Source: Roseiarcus sp036489975 (GTDB lineage Bacteria; Pseudomonadota; Alphaproteobacteria; Rhizobiales; Beijerinckiaceae). Taken from it: DNA of 64,000 nucleotides. A model generated the notes under the pieces. It did not search any database. It was not told the origin of the DNA and saw only the letters and a list, made by a program, of their open reading frames with translations. Shown one piece after another: positions 17,090 to 26,296 of the stretch. Each line of letters starts with the position of its first letter. The stretch's first letter is position 1. A program made the position numbers and the translations under genes. The stretch spans positions 1-64,000 of the forward strand of contig DASXES010000024.1 in assembly GCA_036489975.1 (NCBI GenBank). The letters are read 5' to 3'.

Positions 17090-19992
17090 GCGGCTATCGC
17101 CTTCCCCACGGCGGCTTCATCGATCGCAGCCGGCGACTCGCGTTCCGCTTCGACGGGAAACTTCTCGAAGGCCATCCCGGAGATACGCTCGCTTCCGCGC
17201 TGATCGCCAATGGCGTGAAGCTTGTCGGTCGCAGCTTCAAATATCACCGGCCGCGCGGAATTCTGACCGCCGGGGCGGAAGAGCCGAACGCGCTGGTCGA
17301 ACTCGGCGAAGAGGGACGCGCGGAGCCGAATTCCAAGGCGACCGAAGTCGAACTGTTCGACGGCCTCGTCGCGCGAAGCCAGAACCGGTGGCCCTCGCTC
17401 GCCTTCGATCTCATGGCGATCAATGGCCTCGCGGGCAAAATGATCTCGGCCGGATTCTACTACAAGACCTTCATGTGGCCGGCCGCCTTCTGGGAGAAGC
17501 TTTACGAGCCGCTGATCCGCCGCGCCGCCGGACTCGGAAGGGCGACCTATGCGACCGATCCCGACACCTACGAGGCCGTGAACGACCATTGCGATGTGCT
17601 CGTCGTGGGAAGTGGCCCGGCCGGCCTTGCGGCGGCCCGGGCCGCCGGCGGCGCTGGGGCGCGCGTGATTCTGTGCGAGCGCGACAGCCTGCTCGGCGGC
17701 GCGCTGCTGCTCGCCCCGGCTGTGGAGGGCTGGCGTCAGGAGATGATCGCGGCGCTCGAGACGATGCCGGACGTCACTGTCCTCAAGCGCGCCAACGTCT
17801 TCGGCTACTACGATCACAATTGCCTTGGCGCGATCGAGAAGCTTTCCGACGGAGCCCCTGGCGCAGGCGAACCACGGCAGCGCTACCGCGTCATCCGCGC
17901 GAAGCAGGTGGTGCTGGCGCCTGGCGCGACGGAGCGGCTCATTGCTTTCCCGGGCAACGACCGGCCGGGGGTCATGATGGCGGGGGCGGCGCTCGTCTAT
18001 CTGCGCCGGTTCGGCGTCGCGGCGGGGCGCAGCGCGGTGGTCTTCACCAACAACGACAGCGCCTATGCGACGGCTCGCGGCCTGAAGGACGCGGGGCTCG
18101 AGCGCGTGACGGTGATCGACGCCCGGCCGACGGGCCCGCAGGCGCCCGGGCTCGCCGTGCGCCTCGCCTCCGAAGTCGCGGGTTTTGATGGACGCCGTGT
18201 AGAGGTCCGTCGTCGCGGGGGCGGCGCAAACGCCGAGACGATCGAGGCCGATCTCCTCTGTGTCTCGGGGGGCTGGAACCCGAATGTCGATCTGGCGAGC
18301 CAGTCGGGCGCCAGGACGGCGTGGAGCGCCGAGCTTGCAAGCCCTATCCCGGGCGCGCCGGTCCAGGCCGAGCGGTCCGCTGGAGCGGCCCGGGGTTTGT
18401 CCGGGATCGGAGCCGCCGCCCGCGACGGGCTCACAGCAGGACGCGAGGCGGCGCGCCTCGCGGGCTTTGCCGGCGCCGCCGATTTTCCCTTGCCGGAAGA
18501 TGAGCCGCCAGCCCTCGCCGTGGAGCCGCTGTGGGAAGTCAGGGGGCGCGGCAAGAGCTTCGTCGACCTCCAGCACGACGTCACGGCGGACGACATCCGC
18601 CTCGCGCATCGCGAGGGCTTCAGTCACATCGAGCACGCCAAGCGGTACACGACCCACAATATGGCGACCGACCAGGGCAAGATCGGCGGCCTCGTCGGCG
18701 CCGCGATCCTGGCGGAAGCGCGAGGCGAGACGCCCGACGCGGTTGGGCTGCCGACCTTCCGCCCCTATACGGCGCCGGTCGCGTTCGGCGCCTTCGCCGG
18801 GCGCGCCACCGGCGACCGGTTCGAGCCCATCCGGCGCACCGCCTTGCACGACTGGCACATCCGCCACGAGACTGTCATGCAGCGGGCGGGCGCATGGATG
18901 CGTCCGTTCTACTATCCAAGGGCGGGCGAGGACGCGTGGACGGCGATCTTGCGCGAGGCGCGCATGGTGCGCTCCGGCGTCGGCCTCTGCGACGTCTCGA
19001 CGCTCGGCAAGATCGACGTGCAGGGCCCGGACGCCGCCGCATTTCTGGACCGCCTCTACGCCAATGCGATGACGACGCTGTCCGTCGGGCGGGCGCGCTA
19101 CGGGCTGATGCTGCGCGAGGACGGGATCGTCTTCGACGACGGAACCGTCTCGCGGCTCGGGCTCGAGCACTTCGTCATGACCACGACCACGGGCGAGGCG
19201 GCGGCCGTCCTCGAGCACATGGATTTCCACGCCCAGACGGTCTGGCCTGAACTCGACCTCACGTTCTGCTCGGTGACTGACGAGTGGGCGCAGATCTCGG
19301 TCGCGGGGCCGCGGAGTCGGGACACGCTGATGAAAATCGTCGCTGGCCTCGACCTGTCGAATGCGGCCTTCCCGTTCATGGCGGTGGGCGAAGGCATGAT
19401 CGGCGCCATACCGGCGCGAATCTTCCGCATCAGCTTTTCGGGCGAGCTTGCCTACGAAGTCGCTGCGCCCTCGTGTTTTGCCGAGCAGATCTGGGAGGCC
19501 ATCCTTGAAGCCGGGCGCGCGTTCGCAATCGCGCCCTACGGCCTTGAGGCGATGGGTGTCCTGCGGATCGAGAAAGGCCATCCGGCCGGGCACGAGCTTG
19601 GCGGATTCACGACCGCCGCCGATCTCGGCCTCGGGCGGATCGTGAAGAAGGCTGGCGACTTTGTCGGCCGGATTCTGGCCGAACGACCCGCGATGGCCGA
19701 CCCACGTCGCCCTCGCCTCTCCGGAATACGTCCGGCGGACAAGGCGCACCGCCTCCGAGGTGGCGCGCATCTTGTTACGGAGCCGACTTCGTCCGAGAGC
19801 CTGGGCCACGTCACGAGCGTCACCCGCTCGGTCGAGCTCGAGCAGTGGATCGGCCTTGCCCTCATCGAGGAGGCGGAGAGTTGGCGCGGCAAGCGCCTCT
19901 GGGCGGTTTCGCCCCTGCATGACGAGCGCGTCGAGGTCATCGTGACCAGCCCCCGCTTCGTCGATCCGGAGAACGCCCGTGTCCGCGTCTGA
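17086..19992 (+). CDS. soxA: Sarcosine oxidase, alpha subunit
   Basis: Large subunit of 968 residues that binds NAD+ and tetrahydrofolate. It has an N-terminal ferredoxin-like domain (about 10-100, with GRSFKYHRPRGI), a dinucleotide-binding domain (CDVLVVGSGPAGLAAARAAG at about 169-188), a central SoxA-type segment (SFVDLQHDVTADDIRLA) in place of the iron-sulfur motif of other family members, and a C-terminal glycine-cleavage T-like folate domain starting near VGLCDVSTLGKIDVQGPDAA. The start at 17086 overlaps the soxD stop by ATGA. The gene is intact. The usual one-carbon partners (glyA, purU, folD) are not next to it here. Confidence 0.93.
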   Translation: MSGYRLPHGGFIDRSRRLAFRFDGKLLEGHPGDTLASALIANGVKLVGRSFKYHRPRGILTAGAEEPNALVELGEEGRAEPNSKATEVELFDGLVARSQNRWPSLAFDLMAINGLAGKMISAGFYYKTFMWPAAFWEKLYEPLIRRAAGLGRATYATDPDTYEAVNDHCDVLVVGSGPAGLAAARAAGGAGARVILCERDSLLGGALLLAPAVEGWRQEMIAALETMPDVTVLKRANVFGYYDHNCLGAIEKLSDGAPGAGEPRQRYRVIRAKQVVLAPGATERLIAFPGNDRPGVMMAGAALVYLRRFGVAAGRSAVVFTNNDSAYATARGLKDAGLERVTVIDARPTGPQAPGLAVRLASEVAGFDGRRVEVRRRGGGANAETIEADLLCVSGGWNPNVDLASQSGARTAWSAELASPIPGAPVQAERSAGAARGLSGIGAAARDGLTAGREAARLAGFAGAADFPLPEDEPPALAVEPLWEVRGRGKSFVDLQHDVTADDIRLAHREGFSHIEHAKRYTTHNMATDQGKIGGLVGAAILAEARGETPDAVGLPTFRPYTAPVAFGAFAGRATGDRFEPIRRTALHDWHIRHETVMQRAGAWMRPFYYPRAGEDAWTAILREARMVRSGVGLCDVSTLGKIDVQGPDAAAFLDRLYANAMTTLSVGRARYGLMLREDGIVFDDGTVSRLGLEHFVMTTTTGEAAAVLEHMDFHAQTVWPELDLTFCSVTDEWAQISVAGPRSRDTLMKIVAGLDLSNAAFPFMAVGEGMIGAIPARIFRISFSGELAYEVAAPSCFAEQIWEAILEAGRAFAIAPYGLEAMGVLRIEKGHPAGHELGGFTTAADLGLGRIVKKAGDFVGRILAERPAMADPRRPRLSGIRPADKAHRLRGGAHLVTEPTSSESLGHVTSVTRSVELEQWIGLALIEEAESWRGKRLWAVSPLHDERVEVIVTSPRFVDPENARVRV

Positions 19993-20578
19993 TCGATCGA
20001 GACCCGAAAGCGCACTGGCGGTTTTTGAACGCCCGCGCAGCCTGGCGCTCCTGATCGCGCGAAAGGACAAGGCGGACCGGCTCGCCGCCGCGATCAGGGC
20101 GAGCTTCGGCCTCGATCTTCCGCCGCCCGGCCGATGGGTGACGGGCGCCCAGGTCGACGCGACCTGGATCCAGCCGGGCGGCTGGCTCCTGGAAGGCGAA
20201 CCTTCCGCGCCAGGCGCTTTTCGCGCCCTTGTCGCTGCTGCGGCGGAAGGGCTTGGCGCAGCGGTTGATCAAAGCAGCGGCCGCAGCGTCATTCGCCTCG
20301 CTGGGGCGCCGGCCCGCGCGGTGCTGGCGACCTTTTGCCGCCTCGACCTCCATCCGCGCGCCTTCGGGCCCGGTTCGGCGGCGATGACGCGGGTCGCGCA
20401 TGTCGTCTGCGGCGTCCGTCTCGCCGACGCGACGCCCAGCTTCGACCTCATTGTCGCCTCGACCTACGCGCGCTGGCTGATCGAGGAGCTTCTCGAAGCC
20501 TCCGCCCGTCATGGCGTGCGGTTCGAACCGGCGCTGAAGCCCTATCGCTCCGCCATGCCGGCTTCGGGACCAATGTGA
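19979..20578 (+). CDS. soxG: Sarcosine oxidase, gamma subunit
   Basis: The 199-residue gamma subunit, a folate-domain-like small protein needed for assembly of the sox tetramer. Family features include the VFERPRSLALLIARK opening, GGWLLEG, a RSVIRLAG segment and ARAVLATFCRLDLHPRAF. A GTG start at 19979 lies inside the end of soxA (14 nt overlap), and the stop overlaps the ATG of the following PLP-enzyme gene by one base (TGATG), so translation of soxA, soxG and the lyase is probably coupled. Confidence 0.88.
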   Translation: MSASDRSRPESALAVFERPRSLALLIARKDKADRLAAAIRASFGLDLPPPGRWVTGAQVDATWIQPGGWLLEGEPSAPGAFRALVAAAAEGLGAAVDQSSGRSVIRLAGAPARAVLATFCRLDLHPRAFGPGSAAMTRVAHVVCGVRLADATPSFDLIVASTYARWLIEELLEASARHGVRFEPALKPYRSAMPASGPM

Positions 20579-21780
20579 TGGCGGGGCATCTTCCCAACCG
20601 GCCCTTAGGCTTTCAAACCCGCGCCATTCATTCCGGCTACGCGCCCTTGGAAGACCGGGGCGCTGTGGCGCCGCCAATCTACATGACCTCGACCTTCGCA
20701 TTTCCTGATGTCGAGGCCGCCAACGCGGTGATCGCCAACGAGGAGCCCGGCTTCCTCTATGGCCGCGAACATAATCCGACGCAGGATCTGCTCGAGCGCC
20801 GGATCGCCGATCTCGAGGGCGCGGAGGCGGCCGTCGTCACCGCGTCGGGCATGGCGGCCATCGCCTCGCTGTTCCTGTCGCTGATGAACCCGGGCGACGA
20901 GATCATCGTCCACGAGACGCTTTACTCCAACACGAGGGCGCTGACCGAGGAAGGCCTGCCACGGCTTGGAGCCAAACTGGTCAAGCTCGACCTCTCGCGC
21001 CCGGAGGCGCTTCAACGCGCCATCACGCCGCAAAGCCGCTTCGTCTATTTCGAAACCCCGATCAATCCGACCGGTGACGTGCTCGATATTCGGGCGCTGT
21101 CGGAGGCGGCCCATGCCGCGGGGCTGATGGTCATCGTTGACTCGACCTTCGCATCGCCAGCCCTCCAGCGGCCGCTCGAACACGGCGCCGACGTCGTAGT
21201 CCATTCCCTCACCAAATATATCAACGGCCATGGCGATCTGCTCGGCGGCGTCGTGGTCGGCGACGCCGCCACGGTGCATGCCGTCCGAAACCGTGGTCTG
21301 CGCTATCTCACCGGCGCCACGCTCTCCCCCATGGCCTGCTTCCTCGTTCTGCGCGGCCTCAAGACCCTCAATGTGCGGATGCGCCAGCATGGCGAGAACG
21401 CGCTGGCGGTGGCCGAGATGTTGGCCGCCCATCCGGCGGTCCGCGTGGTTCGCTACCCGTTCCTCCCAACCTATCCGCGCTACGCGATCGCGCGCCGCCA
21501 GATGAGCGGGGGCAGCGGCATGATGTCGTTCGAGCTGAAGTCTGGCTACGACGGCGCGGTCCGGTTGATGAACCGGCTGAAGCTGATCGCCCGCGCGGTG
21601 AGCCTCGGCGACGTCGAATCGCTCATCATGCACCCTGGCGGACTCGCTCAGGCGCGGCAAAAGGGCCGGACTGGCGCCGAAGCCGCAACCGGCGCTACGA
21701 TGGATTTGATGAGGCTGTCGGTTGGCCTGGAAGATGCTTGTGATCTGATCGATGACCTGAAACAGGCGCTGGATTTCTAG
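20578..21780 (+). CDS. Cystathionine/methionine gamma-lyase family PLP enzyme
   Basis: A 400-residue aminotransferase-fold enzyme of the Cys/Met metabolism family, which cleaves or exchanges at the gamma or beta carbon of sulfur amino acids. It starts with GFQTRAIHSGY, contains PPIYMTSTFAF, YGREHNPTQDLLERRIADLE and the PLP lysine K213 in HSLTKYINGHGD, and ends with SLGDVESLIMHPG and RLSVGLED, all characteristic. Cystathionine gamma-lyase, methionine gamma-lyase and O-acetylhomoserine sulfhydrylase cannot be told apart by eye. It is translationally coupled to soxG, an unusual partner, which suggests that the pathway substrate contains sulfur or another gamma-leaving group, or that the enzyme has been recruited for something else. 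Confidence 0.85.
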   Translation: MAGHLPNRPLGFQTRAIHSGYAPLEDRGAVAPPIYMTSTFAFPDVEAANAVIANEEPGFLYGREHNPTQDLLERRIADLEGAEAAVVTASGMAAIASLFLSLMNPGDEIIVHETLYSNTRALTEEGLPRLGAKLVKLDLSRPEALQRAITPQSRFVYFETPINPTGDVLDIRALSEAAHAAGLMVIVDSTFASPALQRPLEHGADVVVHSLTKYINGHGDLLGGVVVGDAATVHAVRNRGLRYLTGATLSPMACFLVLRGLKTLNVRMRQHGENALAVAEMLAAHPAVRVVRYPFLPTYPRYAIARRQMSGGSGMMSFELKSGYDGAVRLMNRLKLIARAVSLGDVESLIMHPGGLAQARQKGRTGAEAATGATMDLMRLSVGLEDACDLIDDLKQALDF

Positions 21781-21817
21781 CCGCGCAAAGCGCGGGTTCT
21801 GATGGAGGAGAAGAACA

Positions 21818-23509
21818 ATGACGGAAAATCGGCTTGCGACCATGCCGGCGGACGGCGCTTCCACGGAGCGCGGGTTGAGCCGCCGGGACGTTCTGCTCGC
21901 AGGCCTCGCGCTGCCCGCCCTTGGGGGCGGCGTTGGCGTCGCGTCGCTTCTCGTCTCCAACTCCGCGAAGGCGGCCGCGGCGGGTCAATGCGTGGTCGGC
22001 GTGACGCAGGAGGCGGTCAACTTCAATCCGCTGCTCTACGTGAACACCGGCGTCGAGACATGCGTCGAATTCACCGTCTTCGATTCTCTGTGGAAGATCG
22101 ATCCTGAGGGAAAGTTCATTCCAAATCTCGCGACTGAGATCCCGACCGTGGAAAACGGCGGCGTCTCGAAGGACGGGCTCACCTGGACGATCAAGTTGCG
22201 TCCTGACGTAACGTGGCACGACGGCCAGCCGTTTTCCGCCGATGACGTCGCTTTCACGCTGGACGTCATCATGAACCCGAAAGTGGCGGTGCGCAGCCGT
22301 CAGGGTCATGAGCATGTCGAGCATTATGGGGTGAAGGACCCGCACACGATCGAGATCAAGCTCAAGGACAGTTTTGCGCCGTATCTCGTCTCGTGGCAGA
22401 AGACGAGCGTCATCCCCAAGCATATCCTCGCATCGGTTCCAGACATCAACACGGCCCCGTTCAACACCAATCCGGTCGGCACGGGTCCGTTCAAGTTCAA
22501 GGAGCGGGTGGCGGGCAGCTACATTTCTTTCCAGCCGAACCCGAAATATCACGGCGGCGTGCCGAAACTGGCCTCGCTCGTGCAGAAATACGTGCCCGAC
22601 CAGCAGTCGTTGTTCGCGCAGTTCCAGACCGGCGAGGTCGACGTCTACGATATCCAGGGCATTCCGCCGCTCCTCTATCAGCGGGCCAAGACGATTCCGG
22701 GCGCGAAGGCGGTGTTGAACCCGAACCCGTTCGTTGAGTTCATCTATTTCAATTGCGGCAAACCTCAGTTCGAGGACAAGCGGGTGCGCAAGGCGCTCTA
22801 CATGGCGGTCGACCGCAAGGGTTGGATCGACGCCGTCTATTACGGGGTGCCGGTTCCGACGCTGAGCTACCTGCCCCCGAACCACTGGGCCTACAACAAG
22901 TCGCTCGTCGATCCCGGCTACGATCCCAAGAAGGCGGCGGCCCTCCTGGACGAGGCCGGATGGAAGGTCGCTTCCGACGGTGTGCGCGCCAAGGACGGGG
23001 TCCGACTCGCGTTCACCATGTCGACCACCGCGGGCAACAAGTCGCGGGAGCAGGCGCAACAGCTGGTCCAGCAGAACCTGAAGAAGATCAACGTCGAGAT
23101 GACGATCAAGAATATGCCGGCATCCGTCGTGTGGGGGGACTACACGGTGCAGAGCCAGTTCGACACGCTGATGGTGGGATGGGACGCGCTGCTCTACCCC
23201 GATCCGGACTATGGCGACCGCATTCGCTCGACCGCGATTCCGGCCAAGGGCGGCAGCGGCTCGAATTATGTGCAGTACCAGAACCCGGAAATCGACAAGC
23301 TTTCCGACCAGGGAGTCGCGACCACCAATCTCCAGGAGCGCAAGGCAATCTACGACAAGATCCAGGCGATTCTGCTCGATGACCTGCCCTTCGCCCCGAT
23401 CTTCTCCTATCAGTCGATCGTCGGCGTCAGGGATCGCATGAAGGGCTACGAGGTGAATCCCTACCTGACCTCGAACTTCTGGAACACGCCGGACTGGACG
23501 ACGGCCTGA
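21818..23509 (+). CDS. ABC transporter substrate-binding protein, family 5 (peptide/opine/nickel type), Tat-exported
   Basis: Periplasmic binding component of a dipeptide/oligopeptide/opine-type importer, 563 residues. The N-terminus has a twin-arginine motif (LSRRDVLLAG) followed by a hydrophobic stretch ending near SNSAKAAAA, so export is probably by the Tat route, less common for this family. SBP_bac_5 features are VFDSLWKID, TWTIKLRPDVTWHDGQPF with SADDVAFTLD next, and the C-terminal SNFWNTPDW. A GGAGGAG site lies about 8 nt before the ATG at 21818. It is the first gene of a complete five-gene importer and follows the lyase gene by 37 nt, so it is probably in the same operon as the oxidases. 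Confidence 0.93.
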   Translation: MTENRLATMPADGASTERGLSRRDVLLAGLALPALGGGVGVASLLVSNSAKAAAAGQCVVGVTQEAVNFNPLLYVNTGVETCVEFTVFDSLWKIDPEGKFIPNLATEIPTVENGGVSKDGLTWTIKLRPDVTWHDGQPFSADDVAFTLDVIMNPKVAVRSRQGHEHVEHYGVKDPHTIEIKLKDSFAPYLVSWQKTSVIPKHILASVPDINTAPFNTNPVGTGPFKFKERVAGSYISFQPNPKYHGGVPKLASLVQKYVPDQQSLFAQFQTGEVDVYDIQGIPPLLYQRAKTIPGAKAVLNPNPFVEFIYFNCGKPQFEDKRVRKALYMAVDRKGWIDAVYYGVPVPTLSYLPPNHWAYNKSLVDPGYDPKKAAALLDEAGWKVASDGVRAKDGVRLAFTMSTTAGNKSREQAQQLVQQNLKKINVEMTIKNMPASVVWGDYTVQSQFDTLMVGWDALLYPDPDYGDRIRSTAIPAKGGSGSNYVQYQNPEIDKLSDQGVATTNLQERKAIYDKIQAILLDDLPFAPIFSYQSIVGVRDRMKGYEVNPYLTSNFWNTPDWTTA

Positions 23510-23518
23510 GCGGTCAGA

Positions 23519-24475
23519 ATGGGCCGCTTCCTGGTCAACCGCGTGGCCCAATCGGCGGTCCTGCTTGTGGGCGTTTCGGTCATCGGCTTCGCGCTGATGC
23601 ACCTCGCCCCGGGCGGCCCGCTCGCCATGTATACGCTGAACCCGACGGTGACGGCGCAGGACATTCAGCGCGTCAAGGTTCAGTTCGGGCTCGATCAGCC
23701 GGTCTGGGTGCAGTATTTCAAATGGGCGGCGGGCATCTTCACCGGCAATTGGGGCTACAGCTTCTTTGGCGGGCAGCCGGTGCGCGAGGTCGTGTTCGAC
23801 CGGCTGCCCGCCACTTTCGAGCTGATGGGATCGGCGCTCTGCCTGTCGCTTCTCATCGGCGTGGCGATCGGAGTCCTGTCGGCGGTGAAGCGGGGTTCGC
23901 TTCTCGACCATGCGACGGCGGTCGCGGCGATGGTGGCGCTGTCGCTGCCGACCTTCTGGTTCGGCCTGCTCGCGATCTTCATTTTCGCCCAGACTCTGGG
24001 CTGGCTGCCGGCCGGCGGAAACCACAGCACCGACGGCGGCGGCTTCCTTGACGGGCTGCGGCATCTGATCCTCCCGGTCGCCGTGCTCGCGCTCGTCCTG
24101 GTCGCGCAATGGAGCCGCTACACGCGCTCCTATCTGCTCGAGATCCTCAATCAGGACTTCATCCGCACGGCGCGGGCCAAGGGGCTGCGGCCGAGCCGCG
24201 TCCTCGTCAATCATGCGCTGAGAGCGGCGCTCGTGCCGCTGATCACGCTCGGCGGATTGCAGCTCCCGCTGCTCGTCGGCGGCGCGCTCGTCACCGAGAC
24301 GGTGTTCAGCTGGCCCGGAATGGGGCTTCTCTTCGTCAATGCGCTCGGTTCGCGCGACTATCCCGTTCTCATGGCGATCCTGATGGTCGGCGCTTTCGTG
24401 GTCGTGCTCGGCAATCTGATCGCCGACATCCTGATTGCGCTCGTCGATCCGCGCGCGAAGATCGCGCATGTTTGA
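23519..24475 (+). CDS. ABC transporter permease, DppB/OppB type
   Basis: Inner-membrane permease of 318 residues with about six hydrophobic segments. It begins MGRFLVNRVAQSAVLLVGVS, the characteristic DppB/OppB start, and includes the coupling EAA loop RTARAKGLRPSRVLVNHALR. The C-terminal DILIALVDPRAKI is also standard. It follows the binding protein by 9 nt and overlaps the second permease gene by 8 nt. Confidence 0.92.
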   Translation: MGRFLVNRVAQSAVLLVGVSVIGFALMHLAPGGPLAMYTLNPTVTAQDIQRVKVQFGLDQPVWVQYFKWAAGIFTGNWGYSFFGGQPVREVVFDRLPATFELMGSALCLSLLIGVAIGVLSAVKRGSLLDHATAVAAMVALSLPTFWFGLLAIFIFAQTLGWLPAGGNHSTDGGGFLDGLRHLILPVAVLALVLVAQWSRYTRSYLLEILNQDFIRTARAKGLRPSRVLVNHALRAALVPLITLGGLQLPLLVGGALVTETVFSWPGMGLLFVNALGSRDYPVLMAILMVGAFVVVLGNLIADILIALVDPRAKIAHV

Positions 24476-25349
24476 CTCGGTCGTCGGGACGCTGCCAGCC
24501 GTCACGCCGCCGCGCCGTCACGCCTCGCGCCTCTTCTTCCGCCACCGGCTTGCCGCGCTCGGCCTTGTGGTGATCGTCGCGCTCGTCCTGAGCGCCGCCT
24601 TCGCCCCATGGCTTTCGCCGTACAATCCCGACGACCTCGACATGGCCAATCGATACGCCCCGCCGCTCTCGGCCGGCCATCTGCTCGGCAGCGACGACCT
24701 CGGACGCGACGTGCTGACGCGTCTCATGTACGCGGGCCAGGTTTCGCTGTCAGTCGGGGTCGCCGCGATGGCTGTGACGGTGATCGTCGGTTTCGCGATC
24801 GGCGCATTCGCGGCCTATCTGGGCGGCTGGATCGACGTGGCGCTCATGCGCGTCACCGACACAATGCTGTGTTTTCCGAGCGTATTCCTGCTCCTGTTCG
24901 TCGCGGCTTTCGTGACGCCGAGTCTCGCCTCCATTTCGCTGATGATCGGCCTCACCTGCTGGATGGAGCTCGCCCGCGTCATCTATGGCCAGATACGTGT
25001 CCTCAGATCCGCCGATTTCGTCGCGGCCGCCCGGATGGTGGGAGCGCCGGCCTGGCGCATCATCCTGCGGCAAATTCTGCCGAACGTGATGGCGCCCATT
25101 CTCGTCGCCGCGACGCTCAACACCGCCAACGCGATCCTGCTCGAAAGCTACATCAGCTTCCTCGGATACGGCATCCAGCCACCGCAGGCGAGCTGGGGCA
25201 ACATGCTGACCAACGCTCAGAGCGACTTTTTGGTCGATCCCTGGCTCGCCCTCATGCCGGGGCTTGCGATCACGCTTGCCGTGACGAGCTTCAACTTCAT
25301 CGGCGACGGGCTTCGCGACGCGCTTGATCCGAAGATGAGCCGGCGATGA
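24468..25349 (+). CDS. ABC transporter permease, DppC/OppC type
   Basis: Second inner-membrane permease, 293 residues, with an N-terminal helix (LAALGLVVIVALVLSAAFAPW) and the family segment HLLGSDDLGRDVLTRLMYAG. The EAA loop is AAARMVGAPAWRIILRQILP, and YISFLGYGIQPPQASWGNML precedes the end. The start at 24468 is chosen over 24435 because it gives the usual N-terminus; it overlaps the first permease by 8 nt. Its stop overlaps the next ATPase gene by ATGA. Confidence 0.92.
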   Translation: MFDSVVGTLPAVTPPRRHASRLFFRHRLAALGLVVIVALVLSAAFAPWLSPYNPDDLDMANRYAPPLSAGHLLGSDDLGRDVLTRLMYAGQVSLSVGVAAMAVTVIVGFAIGAFAAYLGGWIDVALMRVTDTMLCFPSVFLLLFVAAFVTPSLASISLMIGLTCWMELARVIYGQIRVLRSADFVAAARMVGAPAWRIILRQILPNVMAPILVAATLNTANAILLESYISFLGYGIQPPQASWGNMLTNAQSDFLVDPWLALMPGLAITLAVTSFNFIGDGLRDALDPKMSRR

Positions 25350-26296
25350 GCGGCTCGGGGCGTCTTCTCGCGGTCGAAGACCTCACGGTCGCCTTCGGCC
25401 CGACGAAGGCCGTCGACCGCATCTCCTTCACGCTCGACGCAGGCGAAACGCTTGGCCTTGTCGGCGAGAGCGGCTGCGGCAAGTCGACGACCGCGATGGC
25501 GCTCATCCGGCTGCTTCAGGGCGCCGAGACCGGCGGACACGCGTGGTTCGAAGGCGTCGACCTCGTCGCCGTCGCCGAGGAGCGGATGCGCGAGATCCGT
25601 GGCGGGGCGATCGGCATGATCTTCCAGGACCCGGCCACGGCGCTTCATCCGATGATTCGCGTCGGCGACCAGGTCGCCGAGACTTTGCGGACCCATCGCC
25701 GCCTTGGCGCGAAGGCGGCGCGCGCCCGCACAATCGAGCTTTTTCGCCAGGTCGGCGTCGCGGCTCCCGAGGAGCGCCTCAGCGTCTATCCGCATGAGAT
25801 GTCGGGGGGCATGTGCCAGCGCGTCATCATCGCGATGGCGATCGCCTGTTCGCCGCGGCTCCTGCTCGCCGACGAACCGACCACCGCGCTCGACGTGACG
25901 GTACAGGCGCAGATCCTCGAACTCCTCCACAGCATCGCGCGCGACGGCGCCATGAGCATGATCCTCATCACGCATGATCTCGGCGTCGTCGCGGGCGTGA
26001 CGAATCGCGTTGCGGTCATGTACGCCGGTGTCATTGTCGAGACCGCCCCGACCGACCGGCTGTTCGCCGATCCGAAGCATCCCTACACCCAGGGGCTGCT
26101 GCGCTCGATCCCGCGCCTCGACAGCGGCTGGGACGAGGACATGCCGACCATCGCCGGCGCGGTGCATGACGCCCATGCCCTCCCGGGCTGCCGCTTCGCG
26201 CCGCGCTGTCCGCTCGCCGCCGAAGTCTGCCGCGAGGCGCCGCCGCTGCGCTCCTTCGGCGCGGACCATCAGGCCGCCTGCTGGAGAGCTTCGTGA
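25346..26296 (+). CDS. ABC transporter ATP-binding protein, DppD/OppD type
   Basis: ATPase of the importer, 316 residues. Walker A GLVGESGCGKSTTAM lies at about residues 38-52, the signature is MSGGMCQRVIIAMAIAC (a methionine in place of the second residue after SGG is normal here), and Walker B is LLLADEPTTALDV. The C-terminal oligopeptide-transporter domain with PGCRFAPRCPLAAEVC, seen in Dpp/Opp ATPases, is present. It overlaps the permease upstream and the second ATPase downstream by 4 nt each. Confidence 0.93.
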   Translation: MSGSGRLLAVEDLTVAFGPTKAVDRISFTLDAGETLGLVGESGCGKSTTAMALIRLLQGAETGGHAWFEGVDLVAVAEERMREIRGGAIGMIFQDPATALHPMIRVGDQVAETLRTHRRLGAKAARARTIELFRQVGVAAPEERLSVYPHEMSGGMCQRVIIAMAIACSPRLLLADEPTTALDVTVQAQILELLHSIARDGAMSMILITHDLGVVAGVTNRVAVMYAGVIVETAPTDRLFADPKHPYTQGLLRSIPRLDSGWDEDMPTIAGAVHDAHALPGCRFAPRCPLAAEVCREAPPLRSFGADHQAACWRAS

